The translations under genes and the position numbers were made by a program. A stretch of DNA of 64,000 nt from JAJEFO01 sp965209045 (GTDB lineage Bacteria; Pseudomonadota; Alphaproteobacteria; Rhodobacterales; Rhodobacteraceae): assembly GCA_965209045.1 (NCBI GenBank), contig CBDBPW010000003.1, forward strand, positions 2,046,001-2,110,000, read 5' to 3'. Each line of letters starts with the position of its first letter. The first letter of the stretch is position 1. Positions 17,096 through 26,298 of the stretch are shown in pieces. The notes under the pieces were generated by a model that saw only the letters and a program-made list of their open reading frames with translations, made no database searches and was not told the DNA's origin.

Positions 17096-18073
17096 TCAAA
17101 GTCTCCCGTCAAGGACCTCCGAGTTCACCATGTGAATCGGGTCGCCCCTGGCAAACGCATTGATCTGTTCGAAGACGTCCCTGAACTGCAATTCGAATTC
17201 GTCTTCCGTCACGTAGCCGATGTGAGGCGTCGGCAAGACGTTGGGCTCGCTCAGCAGGACATGTGCCGGATCCTGGAGCGGTTCCGTTTCGAACACATCG
17301 GTTGCAACGAGAATGCGGCCGCGCCTCACTTCCGCTTCAAGTGCGCCCGGTTCGATGAGTCCCGCCCGGGACGTGTTGACCAGAAGCGAGCGATCAGCCA
17401 TCGCAGCCAGATCGGCACCTGTGACAATTCCGCGCGTCGTCGGCGTCAGCCGAACATGCAGGCTGACAATGTCCGACGTCGCAAGGAATGCTTCACGGCT
17501 TTCGGGGACACGCCGTCCGTCTGCCCTGGCTCGCGCACGCCCCTCCTCGGACCCCCACCACTGGACGTCCATGCCGATCGCGTCCGCATAGCCCGCCACG
17601 ACCCCGGCAATGCGTCCATAGCCGTACAGTCCAAGCCGCCGGCCGCAAAGCGTCCGACCAACACCTGCCTGCCAGTTCCCCGCCCGAATCGAGTTCACCT
17701 GGTCCGGGATCTGCCGCAAGCTCGCCAGGATCAGCGCCAGCGTCAGTTCAGCCGCTGCATGAGACGGCGTTCCCCTATGCATGTTCGAGCAAACCAACAC
17801 GCCGTTGTCCGTGCAGGCATCAACGTCCACGTGCGAGTGCGCACCCCGCAAGGAAATCAGCCTGAGATTGGGCAACCGGTCGAGAAGCTCCGCCGTGATC
17901 CGGGATCTTTCGCGAATGAGCACCATCGCTTCGCCCGGGAGCATCCGGGCGGCAAGTGCCGCAACATCCGTTTCGTGATCTGTCCAGACCGCGACGTCGT
18001 GACCCTCAAGCAGGTCGAAGCACGGCAGGGTCCGGAGCGTGTCGGACCAATCATCCAAAATGTTGACTTTCAT
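17096..18073 (-). CDS. D-isomer-specific 2-hydroxyacid dehydrogenase
   Basis: The 325-residue NAD(P)-dependent enzyme interconverts 2-oxoacids and D-2-hydroxyacids. The Rossmann motif is GLYGYGRIAGVVAGYA, and the catalytic set is visible as Arg in VNTSRAGLIEPG, Glu in DVFETEPLQDP and His in PTPHIGYVTEDEF. The ATG at 18073 begins MKVNILDDW, the usual family start; the upstream extension to 18274 is low-complexity and rejected. The exact substrate cannot be told. The gene is divergent from the uracil-DNA glycosylase-like gene at 18301. Confidence 0.88.
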   Translation of the reverse strand: MKVNILDDWSDTLRTLPCFDLLEGHDVAVWTDHETDVAALAARMLPGEAMVLIRERSRITAELLDRLPNLRLISLRGAHSHVDVDACTDNGVLVCSNMHRGTPSHAAAELTLALILASLRQIPDQVNSIRAGNWQAGVGRTLCGRRLGLYGYGRIAGVVAGYADAIGMDVQWWGSEEGRARARADGRRVPESREAFLATSDIVSLHVRLTPTTRGIVTGADLAAMADRSLLVNTSRAGLIEPGALEAEVRRGRILVATDVFETEPLQDPAHVLLSEPNVLPTPHIGYVTEDEFELQFRDVFEQINAFARGDPIHMVNSEVLDGRL

Positions 18074-18300
18074 GCCGCCGTCCCGACTGCACCGCGCTCG
18101 CCGCCAACGCGGCCAACGCGCCGGCCATCTGCCAAGATATGTGCGCAAGCCAACTGTCGACGCAATCCTTTCGTGACGGAAGTCGGGGATACCTGCCACC
18201 GTCCTTCCGCTGATGACGAGCAGGCACGATGTGAAAACGTGGCCAACCGACTCGGAAGCCGGTAGGAGTAGCAAGAGCCGGCAGGGGCACCAGGCAACAA

Positions 18301-18903
18301 ATGGACAAGGGCATTTCCGATCTCAAGAAGCGTCTCGGCGCATGCAACCTTTGCAACGCGCGTTTCGCGGCAACGGCCACCGGGCATCGCCCGCGGCCGG
18401 TCGTCTGGTTCGAATCCACAGCGCGCCTTCTTGTCGCCGGACAGGCGCCCGGCCGGCAGGTGCATGAGAGCGGCATTCCCTTCAAGGACAGGTCCGGCGA
18501 TCGCCTCCGCGACTGGATGGGTGTCGACGAGTCGACATTCTACGACACCTCGCGTGTCGCCATCGTTCCGATGGCATTCTGCTTTCCAGGCTACGGTGCC
18601 AGCGGCAGCGACCTGCCTCCGCCCGCCATCTGCACGGAGACATGGCGGGCTCGCGTGCTCGACAGGCTGCCAGCCATCCGCCTGACGCTGCTCGTTGGCG
18701 CCCATGCACATGCCTGGCATCTCGCACTCCCTCGGAAAGCCAGGGTGACCGAGACCGTCCGCAGCTGGAAATCCCGCCTTCCGGACGCATTTCCCCTGCC
18801 CCACCCGTCCTGGCGGAACACGGCCTGGCTCAGCTCCAATCCGTGGTTTGAGACGGACCTGCTGCCCGAACTCAAGACCCGCGTGCAGGAAGCGCTCGCT
18901 TGA
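18301..18903 (+). CDS. Uracil-DNA glycosylase family protein (COG1573-like)
   Basis: The 200-residue protein has a Cys pair CNLCNARF near the N-terminus, the active-site loop GQAPGRQVHESGIPF followed by DRSGDRLRDWMG, and a late PLPHPSWRN motif. This is the fold used by uracil-DNA glycosylases for base excision repair; members like this are often annotated only as family proteins. Only two N-terminal Cys are obvious, so a full iron-sulfur cluster as in family 4 is not assured. It lies alone on the plus strand between two dehydrogenase genes. Confidence 0.82.
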   Translation: MDKGISDLKKRLGACNLCNARFAATATGHRPRPVVWFESTARLLVAGQAPGRQVHESGIPFKDRSGDRLRDWMGVDESTFYDTSRVAIVPMAFCFPGYGASGSDLPPPAICTETWRARVLDRLPAIRLTLLVGAHAHAWHLALPRKARVTETVRSWKSRLPDAFPLPHPSWRNTAWLSSNPWFETDLLPELKTRVQEALA

Positions 18904-19020
18904 CGGGCACTCCACGGGAACGCGGGGACCGGCCCCGACGATGAACGAGGCATTTCCTCGAACGGCCGATGGTCGCACCCACGCACCTTCACGCAAGCAC
19001 GAACATTCCGCCGCGAGACG

Positions 19021-19968
19021 TCAGTACCCACGGTGCCGGTCGACGAGATGCAGCAGCGGCTCGCCTGCCTCTCCACGACGAATGTTCTCCACGATGAGTC
19101 CTACCGCAGTTTCCGGCCGTGTGGCGGACGCGATATGCGGGGTCACGGTTATGTCCGGATGAGCCCAGAATGGATGATCGCCCGGCAATGGCTCTTCTCG
19201 AAACACGTCAAGCGTGGCATGCGCGACATGGCCTCTGTCAAGTGCCGCGAGCAGCGCGTCGTCGTCGATCAGCGGACCGCGTCCAGGATTGATCAGGATG
19301 GCCCCTTTCGGCAGGAGGGCAAGCCGTTCCGAGTTCATGAGCCCCGCTGTCTCGGGCGTAAGCGGCAGAAGGAGAATCAGCAGTTCGGCCCTGCGAAGCG
19401 CTTCGACAAGCCCGCTCTCGCCCGAAAGACACGTGACGCCCGGCACGTCCTTCGCGGTCCTGCTCCAGCCGGCAACGGGAAATCCCAGCCCCGAAAGCGC
19501 CCCAGCTGCGGCGCGGCCAAGCACGCCGAGCCCCAGGATCGTCAGCGGCCGTTCGCGCGCAAGCGGCGGCACATGAGGGTCCCAGGCCGCGTCGCGGCGA
19601 CAGATGTCCCTGTCGATGCCGAGATGATGCCGCATTGCGTGGGCGACGCACCATTCGACCATTCCATCGGTCATTCCCGGATCCACCATGCGTGCGAGCG
19701 GCACCCTCAGGGTCTCGTTGGTGACCACGTCCTCAACGCCCGCCCAGAGATTCAAGACCGCCTTGACGCCCGTGAAGGGCGAGAAATCTCTCACATCGCT
19801 CGACGGCGCGTAGACGATGTAGTCAATGGTCTCCGGCGATCGGGGCATCGTCGCGTGTGCGACCTCGGCCTCAAGTCCGGCATCGGTCAGCGCAGCCGGC
19901 AGGAGGTCGCCAAATTCATCCCAGTCCTCACGTTGTCCGGCAAACAGGACCCTTATCAATTTCGCCAC
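19021..19968 (-). CDS. ghrA: Glyoxylate/hydroxypyruvate reductase A (GhrA-like)
   Basis: The protein is about 315 residues from a GTG at 19968 (VAKLIRVLFAGQREDW), which overlaps the end of rodA by 13 bases; the longer frame to 20340 lies inside rodA and is rejected. The Rossmann motif is ILGLGVLGRAAAGALSGLGF, and the catalytic residues are in NPGRGPLIDDDALLAAL (Arg), DVFREEPLPGDHPFW (Glu) and TPHIASAT (His). GhrA reduces glyoxylate and hydroxypyruvate with NADPH. It is the last gene of the mre-mrd-rod set here, an association I infer to be transcriptional and not functional. Confidence 0.85.
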   Translation of the reverse strand: MAKLIRVLFAGQREDWDEFGDLLPAALTDAGLEAEVAHATMPRSPETIDYIVYAPSSDVRDFSPFTGVKAVLNLWAGVEDVVTNETLRVPLARMVDPGMTDGMVEWCVAHAMRHHLGIDRDICRRDAAWDPHVPPLARERPLTILGLGVLGRAAAGALSGLGFPVAGWSRTAKDVPGVTCLSGESGLVEALRRAELLILLLPLTPETAGLMNSERLALLPKGAILINPGRGPLIDDDALLAALDRGHVAHATLDVFREEPLPGDHPFWAHPDITVTPHIASATRPETAVGLIVENIRRGEAGEPLLHLVDRHRGY

Positions 19969-21098
19969 CTGTAGACGTGCGCAGACTGCACGAGACCGAA
20001 GGCCGTCATCAAGACGAGCAGGGCCGATCCGCCATAGGAGACAAGCGGAAGAGGAACTCCCACCACCGGGGCAAGTCCCACGACCATCGAGATGTTCACC
20101 AGTACGTGAAGGAACAATGCCGCCGAAACGCCCAGCGTAAGAAGCGCCCCAAAGCGGTTCTTGTTCCCGAGCGCCGACAGGACGCACACGAAAATGATCA
20201 GTCCGTAGAGCGAAAGCAGGGAGAACCCTCCAACAAATCCGAACTCTTCGGCCAGCGTCGTGAAAATGAAGTCCGTGTGCTTCTCCGGCAGGAAGTTCAG
20301 GCGCGACTGCGTGCCTTGCATGAATCCTTTTCCGGCCCATCCGCCGGATCCCAGCGCAATCTTGGACTGCGTGATGTGGTAGCCCGCGCCAAGGGGATCG
20401 ATCGACGGGTCAAGGAATATGTTGATGCGGCGATACTGGTAGTCTTGCAGGATTTGCCAATCCGTGCCGCGCGAAAGGAGGACCGTGAAAACCATGCCCG
20501 CTGCCGCGCCGGCCACGCCCAGGAAGTACCACCAGCTCACGCCGGCACAAAACATCACGATGCCGCTGCCCACGACCAGGAGGACCATCGTGCCCAGATC
20601 CGGTTGCCTGAAGATGATCGCTGCCGGGATGAGAATCAGGATCAGCGGCACAAGGACCCATAGTGGGCGCGACACGCTCGAAAGCGGCAACCAGTCGTAG
20701 TATGCCGCGAGACACATCACGAGCGCGATCTTCATCACTTCCGACGGCTGAAACTGGATGAAACCGAGATCAATCCAGCGTTGCGCACCCATGCCAACGG
20801 TGCCGAAGAACTCAACCATGATCAGGAGCACGAGAGCGAAGGCATATGCCAGCCCGGAAACCGAGCGCCAGAACCAGATCGGCACAAGGCCGATCAAGAG
20901 CATCAGGACGAGACCCACCGCAAACCGCACCATGTGTGGTTCCGCCCAGCGGGACACGTCACCGCCCGCCGCCGAAGTCAGCATCAGGAATCCCACCGAG
21001 GCAACCGTGGTCAGCAGGACCACAAGCGCCCAGTTGACATGAAGAAGCTTGCGCGCGCCCCTCGGCATGAACCGTACCCTGTACTCGAGATAGCTCAT
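19956..21098 (-). CDS. rodA: RodA, SEDS-family peptidoglycan glycosyltransferase
   Basis: The 380-residue polytopic membrane protein polymerises peptidoglycan with its partner PBP2 during elongation. SEDS features are visible: RWIDLGFIQFQPSEVMKIAL, ITQSKIALGSGGWAGKGF, LPEKHTDFIFTTLAEEFGF and LPLVSYGGSALL. About ten transmembrane segments are present. The ATG at 21098 overlaps the stop of mrdA by 4 bases, so RodA and PBP2 should be made together. It follows mreB-mreC-mreD-mrdA on the same strand. Confidence 0.95.
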   Translation of the reverse strand: MSYLEYRVRFMPRGARKLLHVNWALVVLLTTVASVGFLMLTSAAGGDVSRWAEPHMVRFAVGLVLMLLIGLVPIWFWRSVSGLAYAFALVLLIMVEFFGTVGMGAQRWIDLGFIQFQPSEVMKIALVMCLAAYYDWLPLSSVSRPLWVLVPLILILIPAAIIFRQPDLGTMVLLVVGSGIVMFCAGVSWWYFLGVAGAAAGMVFTVLLSRGTDWQILQDYQYRRINIFLDPSIDPLGAGYHITQSKIALGSGGWAGKGFMQGTQSRLNFLPEKHTDFIFTTLAEEFGFVGGFSLLSLYGLIIFVCVLSALGNKNRFGALLTLGVSAALFLHVLVNISMVVGLAPVVGVPLPLVSYGGSALLVLMTAFGLVQSAHVYRWRN

Positions 21099-23035
21099 GC
21101 CCTGCTCGCCTCCCGGACCGGTTTCTGGCGCGGACGCAGCACCATCTCCCGATGCTGCTGCCGAATCGCTTCCCGCTGGTCCGGCGGATAGGCTGTCAGC
21201 GGGGGAATGCCCCCGGAAAGCGCATAGAGCAGGATGTCTCGTGCCGGCAGCGCCACGAGCGCGCCGCTGCCGCCATGCTCGATGACCACGGCAATGGCGT
21301 ATTTCGGCTTGTCGTAGGGCGCAAATGCAACAAAGAGGCCGTGGTCCCGGAGATGTCGGGGAAGCTCTTCGTTCTTCGTGACCCCCCGGTCGCGCTCGGT
21401 TTCCGAGATGCTGCGCACCTGGCTGGTCCCTGTCTTGCCAGCCATGAGGAACTCTTCGGCAACGATCCGCGCATTCCGCGCCGTTCCCCTTGGGCCATTG
21501 ACCACGTTGTACATGGCCCGCCGGACCAATTGCATCAGGCCTTCGGGCACGTCGACCTCTGCGACCGGCTCAACCGGCGCCTCGACGCCATCGACCGACT
21601 TGATCAAGCGTGGCTTGACGGCCCGCATGCCCGCAATGCGCGCGGTCATGACCGCGAGCTGCAACGGCGAGGCCAGAACGTCGCCTTGCCCGATGCCCGC
21701 ATTCAGGGTCTCTCCCTGAAGCCAGCCTTCGCCGCGTACTCGCGCCTTCCACTTGATCGACGGCACGAGTCCGGACCTTACGGCCGAGACGGGAATGTCC
21801 GGGCGCTGCCCCAGGCCGAATTCCGCGCATAGCTCCGCGATGCGATCGATTCCGACGCGGCGCGCTGCCTCGTAGAAATAGACATCGCAGGATTGGGCAA
21901 TTGCCATGTCAAGGTCCATCCGGCCGTGACCACCAGACCTCCAGCAATGGAACTTGCGTCCCCCGAACTCCAGGTGCCCGGGGCAATGTATGGTGTCGCG
22001 TGGTCCCAGCACGCCAGAGCGCAAGGCCGCAAGCGCAGTCATCATCTTGAATGTGGAACCCGGCGGATACTGCCCTTGAACGGATCTGTTGAACAGCGGC
22101 ACGAGGGCGTGATCCCGAAGCGCACCATAGTCCTTCACCGAAATTCCACGCACGAACAGGTTCGGATCAAAGGACGGCGACGAGACCATGGCCCGAAGTC
22201 CGCCGGTCTCAACGTCAATGACGACAGCGCTGCCGCTTTCGCCCGCGAGCCGCGCCAGCGCATAGTTCTGCAGCGCATGATCAACGGTCAGCTGCAGGTC
22301 GCTGCCAGGCACGGATGCATCGCGACCAAGTTCCCGCATGACACGGCCTGCCGCACTGACCTCGATCCTGCGGAGACCGGCACGCCCACGGAGATCGGTC
22401 TCGCGCCTTGCCTCGATTCCGACTTTGCCGAACTGATACCCCGGAATCTGCAGGACGGGGTCCGGCGGTTCCACCCGGGACAGGTCGCTTTCGCTGACCG
22501 GTCCGACATAGCCAACCACGTGCGCAAAGTCCGACCCCAACGGATACACGCGCGACAGGCCGACTTCAGGCGTGATGCCAGGCAGGGCTGGCGCATTGAC
22601 TGCGACTTCCGCGACATCTTCCCAGGCCAATTGGTCCGCGAGCGTGACCGGGACGAACGGACTCCGGCGATACATCTCCTTCAATGCGCGCTCGAGCTTG
22701 CTCTCATCAAGCACTACAAGTCGCCGGACCTTTGCAATTGTCTCATCCACGTCACCGGCATCCTCCCGTACGATGACAATCCGGTAGTTCTGGCCGTTTT
22801 CCGCGACAGGGATTCCGTGCCGGTCGAAGATCTTGCCCCGGCGCGGAGAGATGAGGCGAACGTTGACGCGGTTGTCCTCGGCCAGAAGCTGGTAGCTTGC
22901 CGCTTCGTGCACCTGCAGCTGACGCATCCTCAGCACCAGGGTTCCCAGAAGGGCAAGCTGGCCACCGCCCAGCACGAGCGCGCGCCGCGAGATCATTCCG
23001 GCACTCTCGTCGGATTCTGCCCAGGAGCGATTCAT
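21095..23035 (-). CDS. mrdA: Penicillin-binding protein 2 (elongation transpeptidase)
   Basis: The 646-residue enzyme crosslinks peptidoglycan in the elongasome. It has an N-terminal membrane anchor (RRALVLGGGQLALLGTLVL), the dimerisation region with ISPRRGKIFDRHGIPVAENG, and the transpeptidase motifs SxxK in PPGSTFKMMTA, SxD/N in AQSCDVYFYEA and KTG in MAGKTGTSQV. The first ATG (23035) leaves a short cytoplasmic tail; an internal Met at residue 14 is an alternative. The gene lies 12 bases after mreD and overlaps rodA by 4 bases. Confidence 0.95.
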   Translation of the reverse strand: MNRSWAESDESAGMISRRALVLGGGQLALLGTLVLRMRQLQVHEAASYQLLAEDNRVNVRLISPRRGKIFDRHGIPVAENGQNYRIVIVREDAGDVDETIAKVRRLVVLDESKLERALKEMYRRSPFVPVTLADQLAWEDVAEVAVNAPALPGITPEVGLSRVYPLGSDFAHVVGYVGPVSESDLSRVEPPDPVLQIPGYQFGKVGIEARRETDLRGRAGLRRIEVSAAGRVMRELGRDASVPGSDLQLTVDHALQNYALARLAGESGSAVVIDVETGGLRAMVSSPSFDPNLFVRGISVKDYGALRDHALVPLFNRSVQGQYPPGSTFKMMTALAALRSGVLGPRDTIHCPGHLEFGGRKFHCWRSGGHGRMDLDMAIAQSCDVYFYEAARRVGIDRIAELCAEFGLGQRPDIPVSAVRSGLVPSIKWKARVRGEGWLQGETLNAGIGQGDVLASPLQLAVMTARIAGMRAVKPRLIKSVDGVEAPVEPVAEVDVPEGLMQLVRRAMYNVVNGPRGTARNARIVAEEFLMAGKTGTSQVRSISETERDRGVTKNEELPRHLRDHGLFVAFAPYDKPKYAIAVVIEHGGSGALVALPARDILLYALSGGIPPLTAYPPDQREAIRQQHREMVLRPRQKPVREASRA

Positions 23036-23047
23036 TTTCCCTCTCTC

Positions 23048-23575
23048 TCAGGACCGCTCCCTGTCCCCGGGATGCAGCTTCCTGATACCGAGAACGCGCT
23101 CGGACAGAAGAACGACAACCGGATAGAACAGGATGGCAAGCCCCAAGTGCATGACCGTCACGTCCGAGCCGACATGACCGGCACCGGAAAGCAACAGCAC
23201 CGCGATCTCCACGACCTTCATCACCAGGAGCACGATCGCAATCAGCAACCACTCCATGAACAACGTCGCTGCGAACGCTCGTGCGCGTCGTCCACGAAGG
23301 AATTCGCCGGCAAGAACCACCAGGGCCGCCCACAGCCCGAGAGGTCGCATGAACAGTATGTCGGCAATCAGGAAGACCGCTGCCAGAAGAAGCGCAGGCA
23401 CGTATTCGGGGCGCCTGACGACCCATGCAAATGCCATGACAAGAACGAGTTCCTGGCCTGGCACCCAGTCGTCGGGGCCAATGTCCAATGGCAGTAGCTG
23501 GACAAAGCCCGCGGCGCCCGCAAGCAGGAAGAATCCCGCCCGAAACAGCCAGACACGGCTCACGAAGTCAGCCAT
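23048..23575 (-). CDS. mreD: Rod shape-determining protein MreD
   Basis: The product is a membrane protein of about 175 residues, with five or six hydrophobic segments such as LFRAGFFLLAGAAGFVQLLP and LWAALVVLAGEFLRG. It links MreBC to the peptidoglycan machinery. The ATG at 23575 is preferred because a purine-rich AGGGGGAG lies about 7 bases before it; an ATG two codons earlier is possible. It overlaps the end of mreC by 8 bases. The frame further upstream lies inside mreC and is not used. The MreD family is poorly conserved, so position in the operon supports the call. Confidence 0.85.
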   Translation of the reverse strand: MADFVSRVWLFRAGFFLLAGAAGFVQLLPLDIGPDDWVPGQELVLVMAFAWVVRRPEYVPALLLAAVFLIADILFMRPLGLWAALVVLAGEFLRGRRARAFAATLFMEWLLIAIVLLVMKVVEIAVLLLSGAGHVGSDVTVMHLGLAILFYPVVVLLSERVLGIRKLHPGDRERS

Positions 23576-24479
23576 CGGCATTCTCCCCCTCTGCCCGGAC
23601 GGCTTCCAGAGGCGGCAGCAGCGGGCCAACCAGGACAGCCGGAGCATCGAGTCTTTCAACCGGAGGGCTGCGAAGCACACGAAGAAATTCCATCCGGTCG
23701 TAGTCGGCAGCAAGCCGCAGCCGCAGGCGACCGTTGCGGTCCAGCACGACATTTCCGACCAGCAATCCCGCCGGCAGCACGCGGCCGGCACCTGACGAGA
23801 CGACACGATCGCCAGGCCTCACGTCATCCGGGGCGTCAATGAGCTCAAGGACCGGCAGCCGGGAATTGTCGCCCGAAAGAAGCGCATTTTGCCCCGATGG
23901 CTGGACAGTGACCGGGACGCGACTCGTACTGTCCGTCAAGAGCAGCACCCGGCTTGAACGCTGCCCGACTCCAAGGATCCGGCCCACAAGTCCGAGACCG
24001 TCCGTGACGGCCCATCCATCCGTGATTCCGTCGCGCGCGCGCCCGACATTCAGCAGCACGGAATGGCGATAGGGTGAGCCGCTGTCGGCAATCACCTTGC
24101 CCGTGACCACCGTCAGCGCCGGATCAAGCCGGGCCCTGTTCAAGTTCAGCAGCCTGGCGTTCTCCTGCTCCAGTTGCAGGGCCGTCTCTCTCCAGGCCTT
24201 CAGCCGACGAAGCTCGTCGCGCAATTCTCGGTTCTGACGCTGAAGAACGGAGTAAGACTGAATCTGCGTTGCCAGCTGGACCGTGGCCGTGACAGGCACA
24301 AGGGCCCATTCCAGATTCGTCACGACGAAATCGACGACGGCAATCCGCATGCGCTCGGCTCGCGTCGTGTCGCTTCGCCAAAGCACGAAGCTGGCAAGAA
24401 GGACAAAAACCAAGCAGCCGACGGCCAAGTGCCTGATCGGACGAAAATAATCGACTTTCTTGTCGTTGCGCCGTGCCAC
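23568..24479 (-). CDS. mreC: Rod shape-determining protein MreC
   Basis: MreC is a periplasmic scaffold that connects the MreB filament to PBP2. The product has a short cytoplasmic N-terminus, one membrane segment (LAVGCLVFVLLASFVLW), a coiled coil (NRELRDELRRLKAWRETALQ) and a beta-rich domain with GWAVTDGLGLVGRILGVG and DSTSRVPVTV. I start it at a GTG (24479), giving ARRNDKKVDYFRPIRH, which resembles relatives; an ATG at 24509 would add ten residues. It overlaps mreD at its 3' end and lies 120 bases after mreB. Confidence 0.92.
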   Translation of the reverse strand: MARRNDKKVDYFRPIRHLAVGCLVFVLLASFVLWRSDTTRAERMRIAVVDFVVTNLEWALVPVTATVQLATQIQSYSVLQRQNRELRDELRRLKAWRETALQLEQENARLLNLNRARLDPALTVVTGKVIADSGSPYRHSVLLNVGRARDGITDGWAVTDGLGLVGRILGVGQRSSRVLLLTDSTSRVPVTVQPSGQNALLSGDNSRLPVLELIDAPDDVRPGDRVVSSGAGRVLPAGLLVGNVVLDRNGRLRLRLAADYDRMEFLRVLRSPPVERLDAPAVLVGPLLPPLEAVRAEGENADG

Positions 24480-24599
24480 GATCCTACTTTGGCAACATCC
24501 CCGTTCCACGCCTATGGCACTTGATCATGCCATCCGATCCGGAAGGAATCGACACCACGATATCCACAATGCGGGAATCCTGAAAGATGTGCCTCCCTT

Positions 24600-25634
24600 T
24601 CAACTTTCGTAGTCGATCACATGGCGCAGCTGCTTTTCGTATTCGAGCGCCGTTCCCGTTCCGATGGCGACGCAATGGAGCGCGTTGTCGGCCACGCTCA
24701 CTGCAAGCCCCGTCTGTTCGCGGATCGCCAGGTCAAGCCCGCCCAGAAGCGCTCCGCCGCCGGTCAGCATGACTCCCCGATCAACTATGTCTCCAGCCAG
24801 GTCAGGGGGCGTCACTTCCAGCGTCGACATGACTGCATCGACAATTTGCTGCACGGGTTCAAGCACCGCTTCAGCCACCTGCCCCTGATTGATCTCGAAT
24901 TGCGTTGGCACGCCATTCAGCATGTCAATGCCACGGACTTCCATCGACTGGCCGCGGCCGTTCTCCGGCATTCGTGCGCAGCCGATAGTCGTCTTGATTC
25001 TTTCGGCCGTGGCCTCGCCGATCTGGACATTGTGCTTGCGTCGAATGTAGCTCACGATGCTCTCGTCCATGCGGTCGCCACCGACCCTGACCGACATGGC
25101 ATAGACTATGTCGCTCAGAGACAGCACGGCCACCTCGGTCGTCCCCCCGCCGATGTCGACGACCATGTTGCCCGTCGGATCCGTGATCGGAAGTCCGGCC
25201 CCCATTGCCGCCGCAATGGGCTCGGCGATCAGCCCGGCCTTTCTGGCGCCGGCCGCCTCCACGGACTGCCGGATCGCGCGCTTTTCGACTGGGGTTGCGC
25301 CGTGCGGCACGCAGACAATCACGCGGGGCTTTGGAAAGAACCCGCGCTTGTGCACCTTCTTGATGAGTTCCTTGATCATCGATTCCGCGACATCGAAATC
25401 GGCGATGACGCCATCCCGCAGCGGCCTGATCGCCTGGATGCTGCCCGGCGTGCGGCCCAGCATCATCCGTGCGTCCTCACCGACAGCCAGGATCTTTTTC
25501 TGCCCGTCCTTCAAGTAGTAGGCCACCACCGACGGCTCGTTAAGGATGACGCCTTTGCCCTTGACGTAAACCAGCGTGTTCGCCGTGCCGAGGTCAATTG
25601 CCATGTCCGAAGAAAACATTCCGCCGATCGCCAT
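24600..25634 (-). CDS. mreB: Rod shape-determining actin homologue MreB
   Basis: The 344-residue protein has the full-length size of MreB and forms membrane-bound filaments that direct cell-wall elongation. The actin-fold nucleotide motifs are present: DMAIDLGTANTLVYVKGKG (phosphate 1), VVDIGGGTTEVAVLS (phosphate 2) and GVMLTGGGALLGGLD (adenosine). It heads the mreB-mreC-mreD-mrdA-rodA cluster. The promoter should lie in 25635-25965. Confidence 0.97.
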   Translation of the reverse strand: MAIGGMFSSDMAIDLGTANTLVYVKGKGVILNEPSVVAYYLKDGQKKILAVGEDARMMLGRTPGSIQAIRPLRDGVIADFDVAESMIKELIKKVHKRGFFPKPRVIVCVPHGATPVEKRAIRQSVEAAGARKAGLIAEPIAAAMGAGLPITDPTGNMVVDIGGGTTEVAVLSLSDIVYAMSVRVGGDRMDESIVSYIRRKHNVQIGEATAERIKTTIGCARMPENGRGQSMEVRGIDMLNGVPTQFEINQGQVAEAVLEPVQQIVDAVMSTLEVTPPDLAGDIVDRGVMLTGGGALLGGLDLAIREQTGLAVSVADNALHCVAIGTGTALEYEKQLRHVIDYES

Positions 25635-25965
25635 GCGTTCTGCCCCAATCCCTTTGAGCCGACAATCTCCCGGCCAACTCGCAAATCAGACTTCCCCACG
25701 CGCCGGAAAGTGCCCAAGCGGAGGCGGTGGAATTCTACTGCGATTTCCTGAACGGGTTCAACTGTTCCCGCCCGCAACACTCCAAATTGTGGTGCCTGGA
25801 CAAATGCCGGTCGCGACGCCAGATTGAGCGTACGGAGCGGAAAATGCGCTGCGGGCGACAGGCAGCCGGATACGCATCGACTCGGGGATGTCCGCCTCTA
25901 CCCGGCTCTTCGCTGTCCGACATGACGCAGCGCCAGATTCCGTGCCCACGCCTGAAGTTCAAGGA
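25635..25965. other. Upstream region of mreB
   Basis: This 331-base gap separates mreB from the csaA-like gene on the same strand and should hold the mreB promoter. No gene, tRNA or clear terminator hairpin was found. Confidence 0.5.
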
Positions 25966-26298
25966 TCAAAACATGCGGCCGCCGATCGGGACATCCTTGT
26001 CCGGCTTCAGCAACACGACCTCCCCGTCCTCGTCCGGCACTCCCAGCACGAGTATCTCCGACATGACCGGCCCGATTTGACGAGGCGGGAAGTTCACCAC
26101 CGCGAGCACCTTGCGCCCCCGAAGCGATTCGACATCGTAGTGCCGGGTGATCTGTGCGGAACTCTTCTTGACACCGAAATCCGGCCCGAAGTCGACCCAG
26201 AGCCTGAACGCGGGCTTTCGCGCCTCCGGGAATGGTTCCGCGCGCGTGATCTCGCCGACGCGAATGTCGACCTTCATGAATTCCTCGAAGCTGATCAT
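25966..26298 (-). CDS. csaA: tRNA-binding/chaperone-like protein CsaA
   Basis: The 110-residue protein is a single EMAP/tRNA-binding OB fold with FMKVDIRVGEITRAEPF, KKSSAQITRHYD and LAVVNFPPRQIGPVMSE. CsaA is reported as a secretion-linked chaperone with an RNA-binding fold; its role in this lineage is unclear. Its ATG overlaps the proC stop by 4 bases, so the two are co-translated. Length matches the family. Confidence 0.88.
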   Translation of the reverse strand: MISFEEFMKVDIRVGEITRAEPFPEARKPAFRLWVDFGPDFGVKKSSAQITRHYDVESLRGRKVLAVVNFPPRQIGPVMSEILVLGVPDEDGEVVLLKPDKDVPIGGRMF